From a virus: 64,000 nt of DNA. Location: the IMG/VR virus record IMGVR_UViG_3300036772_000271, positions 1 through 64,000 of that record. One strand, given 5' to 3'. Position 1 is the first letter of the stretch. Each line of letters starts with the position of its first letter. Under the pieces are notes generated by a model, which saw only the letters and a program-made list of their open reading frames with translations, made no database searches and had not been told where the DNA came from. Below, in pieces: positions 7,367 through 16,158 of the stretch. A program made the translations under genes and the position numbers.

Positions 7367-9604
7367 CTAGGCGGCGAACGGGGCGACGGTCACGGGCTGG
7401 GGCGTCTCGATGATGAGGATCTCAGAGACCTTGATGACCTGCGTGAAGTCGAGCGTGTGCACGTCGTAGTACTCGGCGGCGCCAACGTAACGCGCGCTGA
7501 ACAGGTCCGGGGTCTCGCCGTAAGCTGCCTGCTCGACAGTCAGGCGCAGCTTCGACGTCGTCACGGGGACGGCCAGGTCGATGTTGTGCTGCCAGCGATT
7601 GTCGTACCACGTCAACAGCGAAATGAGGCCCGGCACGAAACCGAGCTCCCCGCTCGCAGTCGAGTTGATGTAGCGACCCGTGTTGTCCCAGTCCCGTGCC
7701 GCGACGGTCGGCAGCGGCAGCCAGGCGCCATCCCAATACTCGAGGCGCCCCTGAGTCATTGCCGTTCCCCGGTTCCCCGACTGCTGCAACGGGAGCGCGG
7801 TGACGATCAGGACCTTGCGGAACGTCTTTGGCGTGCTCCAGTCCAGTTCGATGCTCGCGGGAAGGTTCGGGACGGGCGAGTCGAACGGCTGGTAGCCGGC
7901 GAACACGTCGTAGGTGAACCCGTCGGATGTCGGGATGTAGCCGGTCTGGTAGACGTTGTCGTTGGCGTGCGACACGGCCTGCAACGGCAGGCCGCCACGG
8001 CCCGGTGTGCCGCTCGCTGTAGCCAGTGGCGCAATGTTGACGGGACTTCCGACGATCAGGCCATTGCCGCAGTCGACGACGCTGACGGTCGCGCCAGCCG
8101 AGAGCCGGAGGTAGATCGACACGTCGCCGATCGGGAGCGTGACTTGACCGCCGACGACCGCCGCGGTTGCGGTGTTGCCCTGCCAGTCGGAGTACGTCAG
8201 CGGCCCGGTGTCGGACGCCGCGAGGGTGACGGTGTCGCCGGGGTTGCCCTGCGCCATCAGCGACACCGTCGTGCCGAGCAGGCCACGATAGATGTTGCCG
8301 CGGTAGAAGTTGTTGCCGATCGTCCCGAAGTCGAGGGCGCTCGCGTACGTCTTGGCCCAGATTTCCTCCGAGTAGACGCGCAGGAACACGGCGACGCTGC
8401 ACATGCCGTTGTTGGCGTCCTTGAGCGAGATGTTCGAGAAGCCTGGGATCGCTCCGTCGAGGAAGATGTAGATGTGCTCCTTCGGAATGCCGTGCCTCTC
8501 GCACGTCAAAAAGAGTTGCGCGGCGCGTTGCGCCAGCGCCCGCGGGTTGAACGTCACTCCCGATGGCACGATCTGCCCCGTCTCCGTGAGAAAAATCGGG
8601 AGCGTTGGGGATCGGCCGTGAGCCGCGAGCAGCGCGCGTACGCCGCTCAGGACATAGTCGAGGACGCGAAAGTCGCCGAAGTAGTCATTGTAGGCGTGCA
8701 TCGAAAGGCCGTCGAGGGGGCTGCTGTCGCCTAGGGCGGTCAGCCACAGATCGAAATCCCCGAGCGTGCCAGGGGTGTAGCCAACGTCGCTCGGGCCGAG
8801 CACCAGTGCGGAGCTGTTGCCGGCTCGCACCGCAGCTCTCGTCGCCAGATAGTTCGCGGCAGAGTCCGCCTGACTCAAGCGCTGCGGCGGTGTTGTCGGC
8901 TCGTTGATGCCACCCCACCAGAGGATGTTGGACGCCGTCCCCGGCCCAAGTGCCGCGGCGGCAGCGGCCATGCCCGCCGCGTACCCAGACCTTGGCGCGC
9001 CCCCGCTGTGGGCGCCGTTGATGGCGTTGTCGTTCGGGGCCGTGATGTACTTCGGGCGGTCCCGGACCCCATCGGCAAATGCGGCGTTGCTGTAGTACGC
9101 GTTCTCCATCGTGCAGCACGCCTGGATCGCCGCGATCGTTCCGCCCTGGTCCTTCCCCGGCATGAAGACCGTCGGGTGCACTGCGTCCGAGAGTTCGTAT
9201 CGCTGGAAGTTGGCGCCGATCAGGCCGTGCATCGGAATGTCCATGCCACGATTGTTCGGGTCGCCCACGACCGGGCTCGTTGGGGTTGGAGACGACCCGA
9301 AGGCTGGGGCGACCGGGAACGAGCCGATACCGCTGCGAAACACGCACATCTGGAGGTTGTCGGTGACGTAGCCCTGCTTGAAGTCCCACGCCGAGCTGCG
9401 GAAGATGATCTGAAAGTGCCCCGGAGGCCACGAACCGCCGGGAGCGGGAATCGTGACGGACGTACCGCTCACCGCGCCCGCCTTGACGACGACCTTGTTG
9501 GCGTCGACCACGCTGTACGTGTTCGGCGAGCCGACGATGTTGTTGACGGTGACCGACATCGCGCCCGCAGCGATGACGTTGTTGTACGTCCCCGTGTCGG
9601 CCAT
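7367..9604 (-). CDS. Tail-fibre protein with clan-A glycoside hydrolase domain
   Basis: 745 residues from ATG 9604 (MADTGTYNN). Residues ~110-400 look like a TIM-barrel glycosidase: WWGGINEP puts a probable acid/base Glu near residue 233, and FLTETGQ a probable nucleophile Glu near 341. This NEP/ExG pair about 110 residues apart is typical of clan GH-A (GH5, GH39 and relatives). The C-terminal ~200 residues are beta-rich and resemble a carbohydrate-binding jelly roll (IELDWSTPKTFRKVLI). It is encoded after other tail-fibre genes, so it probably acts at the tail tip as a capsule or wall-polysaccharide depolymerase. GH family and substrate cannot be fixed from sequence alone. Confidence 0.78.
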   Translation of the reverse strand: MADTGTYNNVIAAGAMSVTVNNIVGSPNTYSVVDANKVVVKAGAVSGTSVTIPAPGGSWPPGHFQIIFRSSAWDFKQGYVTDNLQMCVFRSGIGSFPVAPAFGSSPTPTSPVVGDPNNRGMDIPMHGLIGANFQRYELSDAVHPTVFMPGKDQGGTIAAIQACCTMENAYYSNAAFADGVRDRPKYITAPNDNAINGAHSGGAPRSGYAAGMAAAAAALGPGTASNILWWGGINEPTTPPQRLSQADSAANYLATRAAVRAGNSSALVLGPSDVGYTPGTLGDFDLWLTALGDSSPLDGLSMHAYNDYFGDFRVLDYVLSGVRALLAAHGRSPTLPIFLTETGQIVPSGVTFNPRALAQRAAQLFLTCERHGIPKEHIYIFLDGAIPGFSNISLKDANNGMCSVAVFLRVYSEEIWAKTYASALDFGTIGNNFYRGNIYRGLLGTTVSLMAQGNPGDTVTLAASDTGPLTYSDWQGNTATAAVVGGQVTLPIGDVSIYLRLSAGATVSVVDCGNGLIVGSPVNIAPLATASGTPGRGGLPLQAVSHANDNVYQTGYIPTSDGFTYDVFAGYQPFDSPVPNLPASIELDWSTPKTFRKVLIVTALPLQQSGNRGTAMTQGRLEYWDGAWLPLPTVAARDWDNTGRYINSTASGELGFVPGLISLLTWYDNRWQHNIDLAVPVTTSKLRLTVEQAAYGETPDLFSARYVGAAEYYDVHTLDFTQVIKVSEILIIETPQPVTVAPFAA

Positions 9605-11151
9605 CACGCGGTGAGGAAGCCTGCGAGGGCCTCCCACTTGGCGCCTATGCCACCGTTCTGCGTCAGCGACGCACTGTAGCTCGTCGCCGGCCCTGTGTTG
9701 AGCTGGTAGGCCAAGACGATCAGATTCGACGCCTCACCGCCAACGAGCACGGTCCACGGTCCGACGATGTGCTTGCCGGGCGTCAAGACGGCGGGATCGC
9801 CATTAAAGGCGGTGTAGCCGCCAGCCGTCGAGAACGCGATGAACACGAGATCACCGGCCTTCGGCGAAACAACGGCCGTCGTCGAGTCGGTCTGCGGGGT
9901 CGCGGCCTGCGTGATCGACGTATAGACCGGTGTTCCGTCGATCGGCGCCAGGACACTCGGCCCTTGCAATTCCACGAGCTCGAAGCCTCTGGCGCCAGCG
10001 CCCTCGTCGCCGTAGAACACGATGCTCTGGCTGCCGTCGGAGTTTGATCCCTCCCACAGCTCCGACTGATTCGCGACGCCACCCGGCGTCGTAGCGGCAA
10101 ACGTCGCGATCGTGTGCCCCGGATCGGCGCTCGCGTTGATCGCGTGATCGGTGATCGCGCCGAACCAGGCGCCCGAGAACGTGATCGTCGTCGCAGCCGG
10201 CAGGGGACCACCCGTGACGGTGATCACGCCAGCCGGGATCGTTTCGCCATGCGGGCCGGTCGCAGCAAGCAACGCGGCCTGAAGCGTGGCGTTGCTCGCG
10301 TTCCACGCGAACGGCGCCGTGGTATACGTGACACCGAGGCGAGCGAACGAGACAACGACGACGCCACTCGTGATCGACCCGAGGTTGATCACGTCAACCT
10401 CATACGGCTCCGGCCAGTTGTAACCGAATGCCCTGCCACCGACGCGCCGCCACGTGGCGCAGATCCCTGTTGGTGGGTTGCCCGATGGGCGCGTCAGGTT
10501 CTGCACCAGCATCAAAATGCTCGAGCCAGGTGTCGTCGGCGACGCGAGGGTGATGTTGTTGCCGACGAACGTGTTCGAGACAAGCCACTGAAGCTCGGCC
10601 ATTCCGAGAGATGCCTTGGTCAGCGCCGAAGCGAAGTAGATCGGCAACCAGCCCGTCGCGGTATCGTCCGCCTCGACCCACAGCTCCTCGATCTGCCCGG
10701 CGACGCTTGAGAATGTGGGGCGCGGTGAGCCCATTGTCGCGGGCCACACCGGCTGCGCGACGGTCCCCGTTGACTGCACCAGCATCTTGAACTTACCGCC
10801 CGCAACCGGGGCCGGGAACTGAAACGTGCAGGCCCCGTTGCGGATCATCGTGTTCTTGTGGCCGTTCACCATCGTGACGGTGCCGGCCCCGGTGTTGCCG
10901 ATCGCGTTGACGGGCTCCTGCCCGAGCAGCTCGTACAACGTGTCGCCTTGGGCGTGGGTATGCAGGGCGTCCGCGTACTGGCCGCTCGGGCCGCCCGCAG
11001 AGCCGTGCTGCGTGTCGGGGTTGCCCGGGTTCGTGCCACGCGTCGCGGCGGTGACGGCCGCGTACGGTGCGTGGGCACCCGTCGAGCTCGGGATCTGCCC
11101 GGCATCGGACGGGTCCGGAAGCGTCCCGGCCGGCGGGTTGGGGACCGTCAC
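9604..11151 (-). CDS. Tail-fibre/virion structural protein
   Basis: About 515 residues from GTG 11151 (VTVPNPPAGTLPDP), which follows the previous stop by one base; a start at 11208 overlapping that gene is also possible. The composition is Gly/Thr/Ala/Ser-rich with many short beta segments and few charges, typical of fibre proteins. A YADALHTHAQGD segment near the N-terminus resembles the His-containing collar found in other fibres. No enzyme motif. Part of the 13.1-7.4 kb adsorption cluster. Confidence 0.75.
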   Translation of the reverse strand: MTVPNPPAGTLPDPSDAGQIPSSTGAHAPYAAVTAATRGTNPGNPDTQHGSAGGPSGQYADALHTHAQGDTLYELLGQEPVNAIGNTGAGTVTMVNGHKNTMIRNGACTFQFPAPVAGGKFKMLVQSTGTVAQPVWPATMGSPRPTFSSVAGQIEELWVEADDTATGWLPIYFASALTKASLGMAELQWLVSNTFVGNNITLASPTTPGSSILMLVQNLTRPSGNPPTGICATWRRVGGRAFGYNWPEPYEVDVINLGSITSGVVVVSFARLGVTYTTAPFAWNASNATLQAALLAATGPHGETIPAGVITVTGGPLPAATTITFSGAWFGAITDHAINASADPGHTIATFAATTPGGVANQSELWEGSNSDGSQSIVFYGDEGAGARGFELVELQGPSVLAPIDGTPVYTSITQAATPQTDSTTAVVSPKAGDLVFIAFSTAGGYTAFNGDPAVLTPGKHIVGPWTVLVGGEASNLIVLAYQLNTGPATSYSASLTQNGGIGAKWEALAGFLTA

Positions 11152-11152
11152 T

Positions 11153-11707
11153 TCAGTTCCAGCCGAACCAAATGTAATCCGTGGCGGAGCCGAACCCCTG
11201 GGTGACAAGATCGGTCTGACCGCCGGCGCTATGGATGCACGACGTAACCGGGCTCGAGCCGATCGCGGTCCCGCCGCTCGTGCTGAGGCCGCGCACGAGG
11301 GCGAGGTCGGTCGTGACCCAGTTGCCGGTCTTGAGGAACGCGAAGTAGTACCCGTCCGTTGCGGTCACTGTGAACGGGGCGGTCAAGGGAATGACGGCAT
11401 ACCCCGTCGCAGCCCACTGCGCGTTGCTGGCGACGTTCGCCGACTTCGCGAGCAGCGTCCCGGTCTTGTCGAACAGTCCGAGCACGACATTGGCCGGGGG
11501 CGTGCCGGCGCCAGGGGTGTTGACGTTCACGATGACGTTCGTGACGACGTCGCCGGCGACGAGGCCGACGAGCGACCCGAGGATGGTGCCGGCGAACGGT
11601 GCCTGGACCGTGATTTCCGCGCCGGCCAGCGTGAACGACTGGCCCTTCAGGCCGCGCACGGCATCGGCGATGGCCTGGCGGCCGCTGGGTGGGTTCAGAA
11701 CGCTCAT
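11153..11707 (-). CDS. Fibre-associated structural protein
   Basis: 184 residues from ATG 11707 (MSVLNPPSGRQAIADAV). Beta-rich, with alternating hydrophobic strands (VVTNVIVNVN, YAVIPLTAPF) and a jelly-roll-like profile, but no recognised domain. Its position between two fibre genes suggests a tail-tip component. It overlaps the upstream fibre gene by one base. Confidence 0.7.
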   Translation of the reverse strand: MSVLNPPSGRQAIADAVRGLKGQSFTLAGAEITVQAPFAGTILGSLVGLVAGDVVTNVIVNVNTPGAGTPPANVVLGLFDKTGTLLAKSANVASNAQWAATGYAVIPLTAPFTVTATDGYYFAFLKTGNWVTTDLALVRGLSTSGGTAIGSSPVTSCIHSAGGQTDLVTQGFGSATDYIWFGWN

Positions 11708-12654
11708 CAGATGATCCTCCAGACCACGTTGTCACTGATGACCGTGACCGCCTTATACGGCGCCCCGGATGCTGGCGTCCCAAGCGTGACCGTCGCCGCT
11801 CCATCGATCGAGGCGGCCGCCGTGGCGAGCGTCACGAGATTCGTGCCGGTCGTGACCGCGTCGACGGTGATCTGCAACCCCGAGTTGCCGACCGGCGTCG
11901 GCAGCGTCCTCGTGAACGGGGCGCCCGTTGCGTCGGCGATCTCGACGCGCGGCCCCGTGCTCGGGATCGCGCCCCCGCTCGACACCGCGGCGACCGTTGG
12001 TGCGCCCCCACCGCCACCGGCGGGCACGGCCCACGTCTTGTCGCCGCGGAGGAAGTGCGTCGCGTCCGCGGTGCCCGAGGCGAGCTGCGCCGGCACCGCC
12101 AGGCTGTCGCTGCCCAGCCCGAGGTAGCCGCTCGCCGCGCCCTTGTTCGTCGTGTGCTCGACCGCGGCGACGCGAGGATCGTTGTCGCCGACCGCGATCG
12201 GGTTGCTCGAGCTCGCCGGCGCAGTCGCGAGCTTCGCGATGCCCTTGACCGTCGTCGACGCGTCCGGTGCGCCCGCCGCCGCGACGCCGTCGACGTAGCC
12301 CTTCGGCGCCGCCTGCGTCGACGTCGTCGGCGTCGGCACCGTCGGCGACGCCGAGAACGCCTTGATGCCCGTGATCGTTTCCGAGCCCGCGAGATGAACG
12401 GCCGTCGGCGTTGTCGGTGCCGCTGCGGTGCCGCCGAGATCGTTCGCGAGCTGAACGACGCCCTTCGCGCCCGTCGTGGCGTCTGGCGACGAGCCACCGG
12501 CGTACGCCAGCGAGTTCCACGCCGTCGCGCCGTCACCGATCTTGAACTTGCCGGTGTCCGTCTCGACAACGATCTGCCGCGCCGCGTACACGCGATTCAG
12601 GCTCGCCAGGTTCCCGGCTGTATCACCGGCCTGTTGCAACAGCGCAGCGGTCAT
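11707..12654 (-). CDS. Tail-fibre protein with Mtd-like N-terminal domain
   Basis: 315 residues from ATG 12654. The N-terminus (RQIVVETDTGKFKIGDGAT, then WNSLAY) matches the short hairpin module found at the start of many fibres and of the major tropism determinant (Mtd), which often follows a LASLN-type linker. The centre has phage-tail-repeat-like segments (LAGSETITGIKAFSASP). The C-terminus is a beta-rich head. Probably a receptor-binding fibre. No template/variable repeat or reverse transcriptase is present, so nothing suggests a diversity-generating system. Confidence 0.8.
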   Translation of the reverse strand: MTAALLQQAGDTAGNLASLNRVYAARQIVVETDTGKFKIGDGATAWNSLAYAGGSSPDATTGAKGVVQLANDLGGTAAAPTTPTAVHLAGSETITGIKAFSASPTVPTPTTSTQAAPKGYVDGVAAAGAPDASTTVKGIAKLATAPASSSNPIAVGDNDPRVAAVEHTTNKGAASGYLGLGSDSLAVPAQLASGTADATHFLRGDKTWAVPAGGGGGAPTVAAVSSGGAIPSTGPRVEIADATGAPFTRTLPTPVGNSGLQITVDAVTTGTNLVTLATAAASIDGAATVTLGTPASGAPYKAVTVISDNVVWRII

Positions 12655-13091
12655 GCCGGACCTCCGTCAAGGTTGAGTGAGTAGGTACTGCTGGCGCTGC
12701 CGCCGTCGTAGGTGACGGCATACGTCGCCGCCGCGTTGCCGCCGTCGTAGACGAGGCTGCCCGAGCCGCCGCCGCCACCTGGCGCCGACGTCCACACGCC
12801 GCCGGCGCGCGTCACGACGTCGCCGTCGACCGGCTCCTCGCCGACATCCAGAACGACCGCGCGGAACCCGCCCGGCTCAGGCGGGTCCGGTGCCGTCGGC
12901 GTGCTCAGCCACGCACCGATCAGCTGCGCGACCTCGACGTCGGAGAACGAGGCGCGCGAGTCGCCCTCGAGCGCGCCGCGAAGGACGTGCGGCGCGTACG
13001 AGCCGTAGCCCGAAGAGATCAGTCCGGCTCGCGTGTAAGGACCAGGCATCGCTGATCCGAGCGTAAGCCCGGCCAGCCCGCGAAGGTCCAT
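12651..13091 (-). CDS. Structural protein with Gly/Tyr-rich repeat tail
   Basis: 146 residues from ATG 13091. The C-terminal third contains imperfect repeats around TYxVxxDGG and a Gly-rich linker (APGGGGGSG), typical of small fibre or collar proteins. It leads the adsorption cluster after the terminase gene. An operator palindrome lies 7 bp upstream of the start (13099-13113). Confidence 0.7.
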   Translation of the reverse strand: MDLRGLAGLTLGSAMPGPYTRAGLISSGYGSYAPHVLRGALEGDSRASFSDVEVAQLIGAWLSTPTAPDPPEPGGFRAVVLDVGEEPVDGDVVTRAGGVWTSAPGGGGGSGSLVYDGGNAAATYAVTYDGGSASSTYSLNLDGGPA

Positions 13092-13098
13092 GCTCTGC

Positions 13099-13113
13099 GC
13101 TACCGCCGGTCGC
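13099..13113. promoter_or_regulatory. Operator palindrome GCTACCGCCGGTCGC
   Basis: Copy of the dispersed palindrome in the 31-bp gap between the terminase stop (13123) and ATG 13091. It extends into a flanking GCGCAACC on the plus strand, as several other copies do. It would separate control of the fibre genes from that of the terminase. Confidence 0.7.
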
Positions 13114-13122
13114 GCAACCCGA

Positions 13123-14913
13123 TCACTCGAAGCCAGGCCGGTAGTCCGGCTCCGCGGTGTAGTCCGCCAGCTCGACCGGGTGCAGATCCTCGATCTGGTC
13201 AGCCATCGGCACCGGCCCCTGACCGCGCACCGCGTTCAGGCCGCTGTTGCGCCAGAACAACTCGATCGCCGTCAGCTTGTACGCCTCCGCCTGCGCATAG
13301 TCCTCGGGCCCGGTTTTGACGTAGTCGACGCGGGTTCGCCCGAGGCCGCCGGGGAGCTCGACGGACCGGCGGTAGAGGTTGCCGAGATGCGCCGGGTACT
13401 CCGGCGGCAGATAGTCGAGCGGCGGCAGCAGGATCTTCTGGAGGCGGAACCGTTCGAACGTCGCGTCGTACGTCGTCGTGCGGTTCACCGACACGAAGTG
13501 AATCGCGTCGTCCGGGTACCACGGCGGCGCGTCCTTCCGGCCGTCCGGGCCCGGCGAGAAGAACGCGACGCGGTACACGCGGCCTGGGTAGCGGTCGGCG
13601 AACGTCTCGGAGAATCGGCCGTCCGGGCTGTTGTCGATGCCGCACATGTTCACGCCGAAGCTGTCCATCAGCCAGCAGAGCTGCTGAAACGCGGTGTTGC
13701 CACCGGGGATGTCGTCGATCGCGCCGCAGAAGATCTGGCGGCCCGCCGCGTTCGGGTCGGCCGGGTCGAGTGTTTCCTCGATCACGACGTTCAGCGCCCT
13801 GGAGCTGGCCATGTCGACGCCCATCCACCGCCACGCGTACGTCGGCGCCGGCGGCGTCACGAGCCGTAGATCGGGGCGCACGCACGCGCGGACAGCTTCG
13901 AGCGACAGGCGGCCCTCCGCCGGCGCCCATGCCTCGCCGAGGTCGCGCCGGTGGAAAGCCTCGACCTCGTCCGGACGCGTCTTCTTCGATCGCTCGATGA
14001 CCCCCGCAAGGACGCGCCGCCCAGGCACCAGAAGCTTCGGGACGTGGTAGCCGCGAACCGAGCGGTCGGCGAACGTCGCCGTCCACTCGCCGGTCCGCAC
14101 ATCGATCGGGCGCCGGCACTCAGCGCAGACGAGCGCGACCGCGACCTGGTCGACGTTCTGGCTGAACGCCTCGAAGCCGCGCAGCCTGTTCCAGTGGTTG
14201 CAGCCATCGCACCGCACCGTCCACAGCCGCTGGTCGCTCGCTTGGTAGAACCGGTCGATGCCAGAGCCGGGCACGGACGGAACGCCAACGCGCCGGATGA
14301 GTGCGGCCGACTCGGCACCGGACAGCCGGTACTCCGTGGCCGTGATGTTGGCCTCATCCGACGTGTCGTATTCGTCGATGATGAGGACGTCGACGTCGAT
14401 CGAGTCGACAGGCTTCTGGAGGCCGCGGAAGCTGATCCAGCCCTGCCCGATCTGTTTCTGGCCGACGTTGTCGACGTGATCGCCAGTCATCCTCGACCGG
14501 AGATGCGGCGACGCGCGGATCACCGGTTTGATGCGTTTCCGGCTGAAGTCGCGAAGCTCGTCGTCCGTCGGGAAGGTGTAGAGCACCGACCGACTGAGGA
14601 CGTCGGCTTGGTAGAGCGCCTGCCGGATCATGCCGGTCGACAGGCCGCTCTGCGTGCTTTTCATCGTGACTTGCTGCGCGTCGTGAACGGCGTGCTCGCT
14701 GTAACAAGGCTCGATTTGGAACGCGTACCGCTCAAGGTCAAGCGGGCCGCGTTCCTCTGGCACGAGGTCCACCCATTCGCGGATGCCGATGCGCAGGTTC
14801 GCGCGGCGCTGTCGCTGTTGGCCGCGTTCCTCGAGCTCGCCGTGGATCGTGTTCGCGATCACCTCCCACGGGTCGGGGACGGGCTCGTCTACGTCGAGGC
14901 CCTCGACCTTCAC
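13123..14913 (-). CDS. terL: Terminase large subunit (GpA-like)
   Basis: 596 residues from GTG 14913 (VKVEGLDVDEP), which gives a GTGA overlap with the 70-aa gene upstream; a longer in-frame extension to 15297 is rejected because it overlaps two coupled genes and is Arg-rich shadow. The ATPase core has a Walker A-like MKSTQSGLSTG near residue 80 and Walker B VDVLIIDEYD near 175. The nuclease half contains GVDMASS and GIDNSPDG, likely metal-binding Asp residues. Overall it fits the lambda GpA family. It packages DNA with a portal not seen in this window. It is far from the capsid genes, an unusual order. Confidence 0.9.
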   Translation of the reverse strand: MKVEGLDVDEPVPDPWEVIANTIHGELEERGQQRQRRANLRIGIREWVDLVPEERGPLDLERYAFQIEPCYSEHAVHDAQQVTMKSTQSGLSTGMIRQALYQADVLSRSVLYTFPTDDELRDFSRKRIKPVIRASPHLRSRMTGDHVDNVGQKQIGQGWISFRGLQKPVDSIDVDVLIIDEYDTSDEANITATEYRLSGAESAALIRRVGVPSVPGSGIDRFYQASDQRLWTVRCDGCNHWNRLRGFEAFSQNVDQVAVALVCAECRRPIDVRTGEWTATFADRSVRGYHVPKLLVPGRRVLAGVIERSKKTRPDEVEAFHRRDLGEAWAPAEGRLSLEAVRACVRPDLRLVTPPAPTYAWRWMGVDMASSRALNVVIEETLDPADPNAAGRQIFCGAIDDIPGGNTAFQQLCWLMDSFGVNMCGIDNSPDGRFSETFADRYPGRVYRVAFFSPGPDGRKDAPPWYPDDAIHFVSVNRTTTYDATFERFRLQKILLPPLDYLPPEYPAHLGNLYRRSVELPGGLGRTRVDYVKTGPEDYAQAEAYKLTAIELFWRNSGLNAVRGQGPVPMADQIEDLHPVELADYTAEPDYRPGFE

Positions 14914-15122
14914 CTGGCGCTCCGCGGCCGCGGGTTCCACTGCCAGCCGCACACCGGCGCATCGCCAGGCACCTCGTCGAGTGGCCAGCGAGTGCAGTGC
15001 AGCGTCTGGCCAGCGACACGATCGACGCGCCACGCGGTCGTGACCCCGAGCAAGAACGTGCCGACCGGGATCTCCGGGCCGCCGACGCGGCGCAGCTTGC
15101 ACGGCGTGAAGGGCTCGCCCAT
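14910..15122 (-). CDS. Small protein upstream of terminase
   Basis: 70 residues from ATG 15122 (MGEPFTPCKLRRVGG). Probably beta-rich; includes CTRWPLDEVPG and a Trp pair near the end. The reading frame overlaps both neighbours by start/stop codons (TGATG and GTGA), so it is part of a coupled set with the terminase. No family recognised. Confidence 0.65.
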   Translation of the reverse strand: MGEPFTPCKLRRVGGPEIPVGTFLLGVTTAWRVDRVAGQTLHCTRWPLDEVPGDAPVCGWQWNPRPRSAR

Positions 15123-15487
15123 CAACTTGCCCGTCGACGCGCGCGAGCCTTCGCGTTCCGCTCCTGCCGCAGCAGATCCTCAAGCCGTGTCTCTGCCGCT
15201 CGCCAGCGCCGCTGAGCCTCTTTCCGGCCGGAGATGTAGCGCTCCCACTCGCGCGCCAGATCCTCGAGCACGTCGAACGCAGCGACCTCCCGGCCACACT
15301 TCCGGCAATGGCAGCGCCGCGTCTCCGGGTTCAATTCGACGTTGCCGGCTGGCCAGTGCGAGCAGTACGTCTTTGGTCGCGGAGTCGTTGCAAGTGGCCG
15401 GTCGTCATCGAGCTCGTCGCCGTCGGGGAAGAGCCGCACGACTGGGGCGAGCGGCTCGTCGGGACCGATCTCGACCTCGTCGCTCAC
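15122..15487 (-). CDS. Small zinc-binding, basic-tailed protein; possible terminase partner
   Basis: 121 residues from GTG 15487 (VSDEVEIGPDEPL), chosen for the GTGA overlap. It has a Cys/His cluster (TYCSHWPAG ... CHCRKCGREV) consistent with a zinc ribbon, followed by an acidic/basic helix and a basic tail (KARARRRAS). Its position two genes upstream of terL and its likely DNA-binding character make it a candidate small terminase subunit, but there is no sequence signature to prove it. Confidence 0.65.
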   Translation of the reverse strand: MSDEVEIGPDEPLAPVVRLFPDGDELDDDRPLATTPRPKTYCSHWPAGNVELNPETRRCHCRKCGREVAAFDVLEDLAREWERYISGRKEAQRRWRAAETRLEDLLRQERNAKARARRRAS

Positions 15488-15609
15488 CGGCGCCCGCGCG
15501 TCGTCGAGCCGGTGTGGTCCGGCGTGCCCCACCAGCCGTGCCACGACCAGCCGGGGCCGAGCACCAACGTCCACCGCACAACCGCGGCGCTCGACAGCGA
15601 CCCGGTCAC
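15484..15609 (-). CDS. Very small Trp-rich protein (41 aa)
   Basis: GTG 15609 to TGA 15484 reads VTGSLSSAAVVRWTLVLGPG and continues with a WSWHGWWG segment. Both ends overlap neighbours as GTGA, and third codon positions are almost all G or C, so it is likely to be a real gene. One weakly hydrophobic stretch; function unknown. Confidence 0.55.
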   Translation of the reverse strand: MTGSLSSAAVVRWTLVLGPGWSWHGWWGTPDHTGSTTRGRR

Positions 15610-15812
15610 CCGTCAGCGACCGGCAGATCCAGAATCGTCAGCTGGCCGTAACGCGCCGACCCGAGCCGAGGGCGCGCCGCGAGCCTGTCGGCCAGGACGG
15701 CGAAGCGCTGCTCAAGGCCCGGGTCGGCGTTCCGCGGCACCGGCGGGCGCAGCGCCTCGTGCCGCGCGCACTCGGCCGCGGTGCAGCGCAGCCGCTCGAG
15801 GGCGGCGTTCAC
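15606..15812 (-). CDS. Small hypothetical protein
   Basis: 68 residues from ATG 15812 (MNAALERLRCTAAEC). Helical, Arg-rich in the first half, with a RFAVLADRLAARPRL segment. Coupled at both ends by ATGA/GTGA overlaps. No domain recognised. Confidence 0.65.
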   Translation of the reverse strand: MNAALERLRCTAAECARHEALRPPVPRNADPGLEQRFAVLADRLAARPRLGSARYGQLTILDLPVADG

Positions 15813-16006
15813 CCCGCCGTCCAGTCAACACGAACCGCGACGCACGGCACCGGATGCATCCTGAGCATTCCGGCCGCCGCGCCCGAGCCCGGCGCGACCA
15901 TGACGCCCACGACCGCGCTCGCCGGCCGCCACTCGACCTTGACCTTCAGATGCAAGCCGGCGCATAGAGCCGCCAACGCCGGCGCGAGAAGCTCCCGGGT
16001 CGTCAC
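15809..16006 (-). CDS. Small hypothetical protein
   Basis: 65 residues from GTG 16006 (VTTRELLAPALAALC), selected for its GTGA overlap with the preceding stop. A short helix is followed by beta strands (LHLKVKVEW; ASAVVGVMVAP). No recognised family. Confidence 0.6.
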   Translation of the reverse strand: MTTRELLAPALAALCAGLHLKVKVEWRPASAVVGVMVAPGSGAAAGMLRMHPVPCVAVRVDWTAG

Positions 16007-16158
16007 CGCAGCCTCGAGTCCTTCCACCGCCGCACCTCGGCGTCCGTGCGGCGCACGGTCGGCGACGAGAGGTCCTGGCAGCGGAAGACGTACCGAACGC
16101 AATAGGTCCGCTCAGGCGCGGGCGGGCGCCGGCGGAACAAGCGCACGAGACGACTCAT
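16003..16158 (-). CDS. Small basic protein (51 aa)
   Basis: ATG 16158 to TGA 16003, starting MSRLVRLFRRRPPAPERTY, with a YVFRCQDL core and RWKDSRLR end. Strongly basic with an amphipathic N-terminal helix. The ATGA overlap with the DUF3307 stop supports it. Function unknown. Confidence 0.55.
   Translation of the reverse strand: MSRLVRLFRRRPPAPERTYCVRYVFRCQDLSSPTVRRTDAEVRRWKDSRLR

Noticed and set aside
11707-12654. Diversity-generating retroelement linked to the Mtd-like fibre
   Set aside because: No reverse transcriptase and no template/variable repeat pair seen.
14914-15297. Longer N-terminus for the large terminase
   Set aside because: The extension is Arg/Ser-rich shadow and overlaps two genes that have coupled starts; GTG 14913 fits the overlap pattern.
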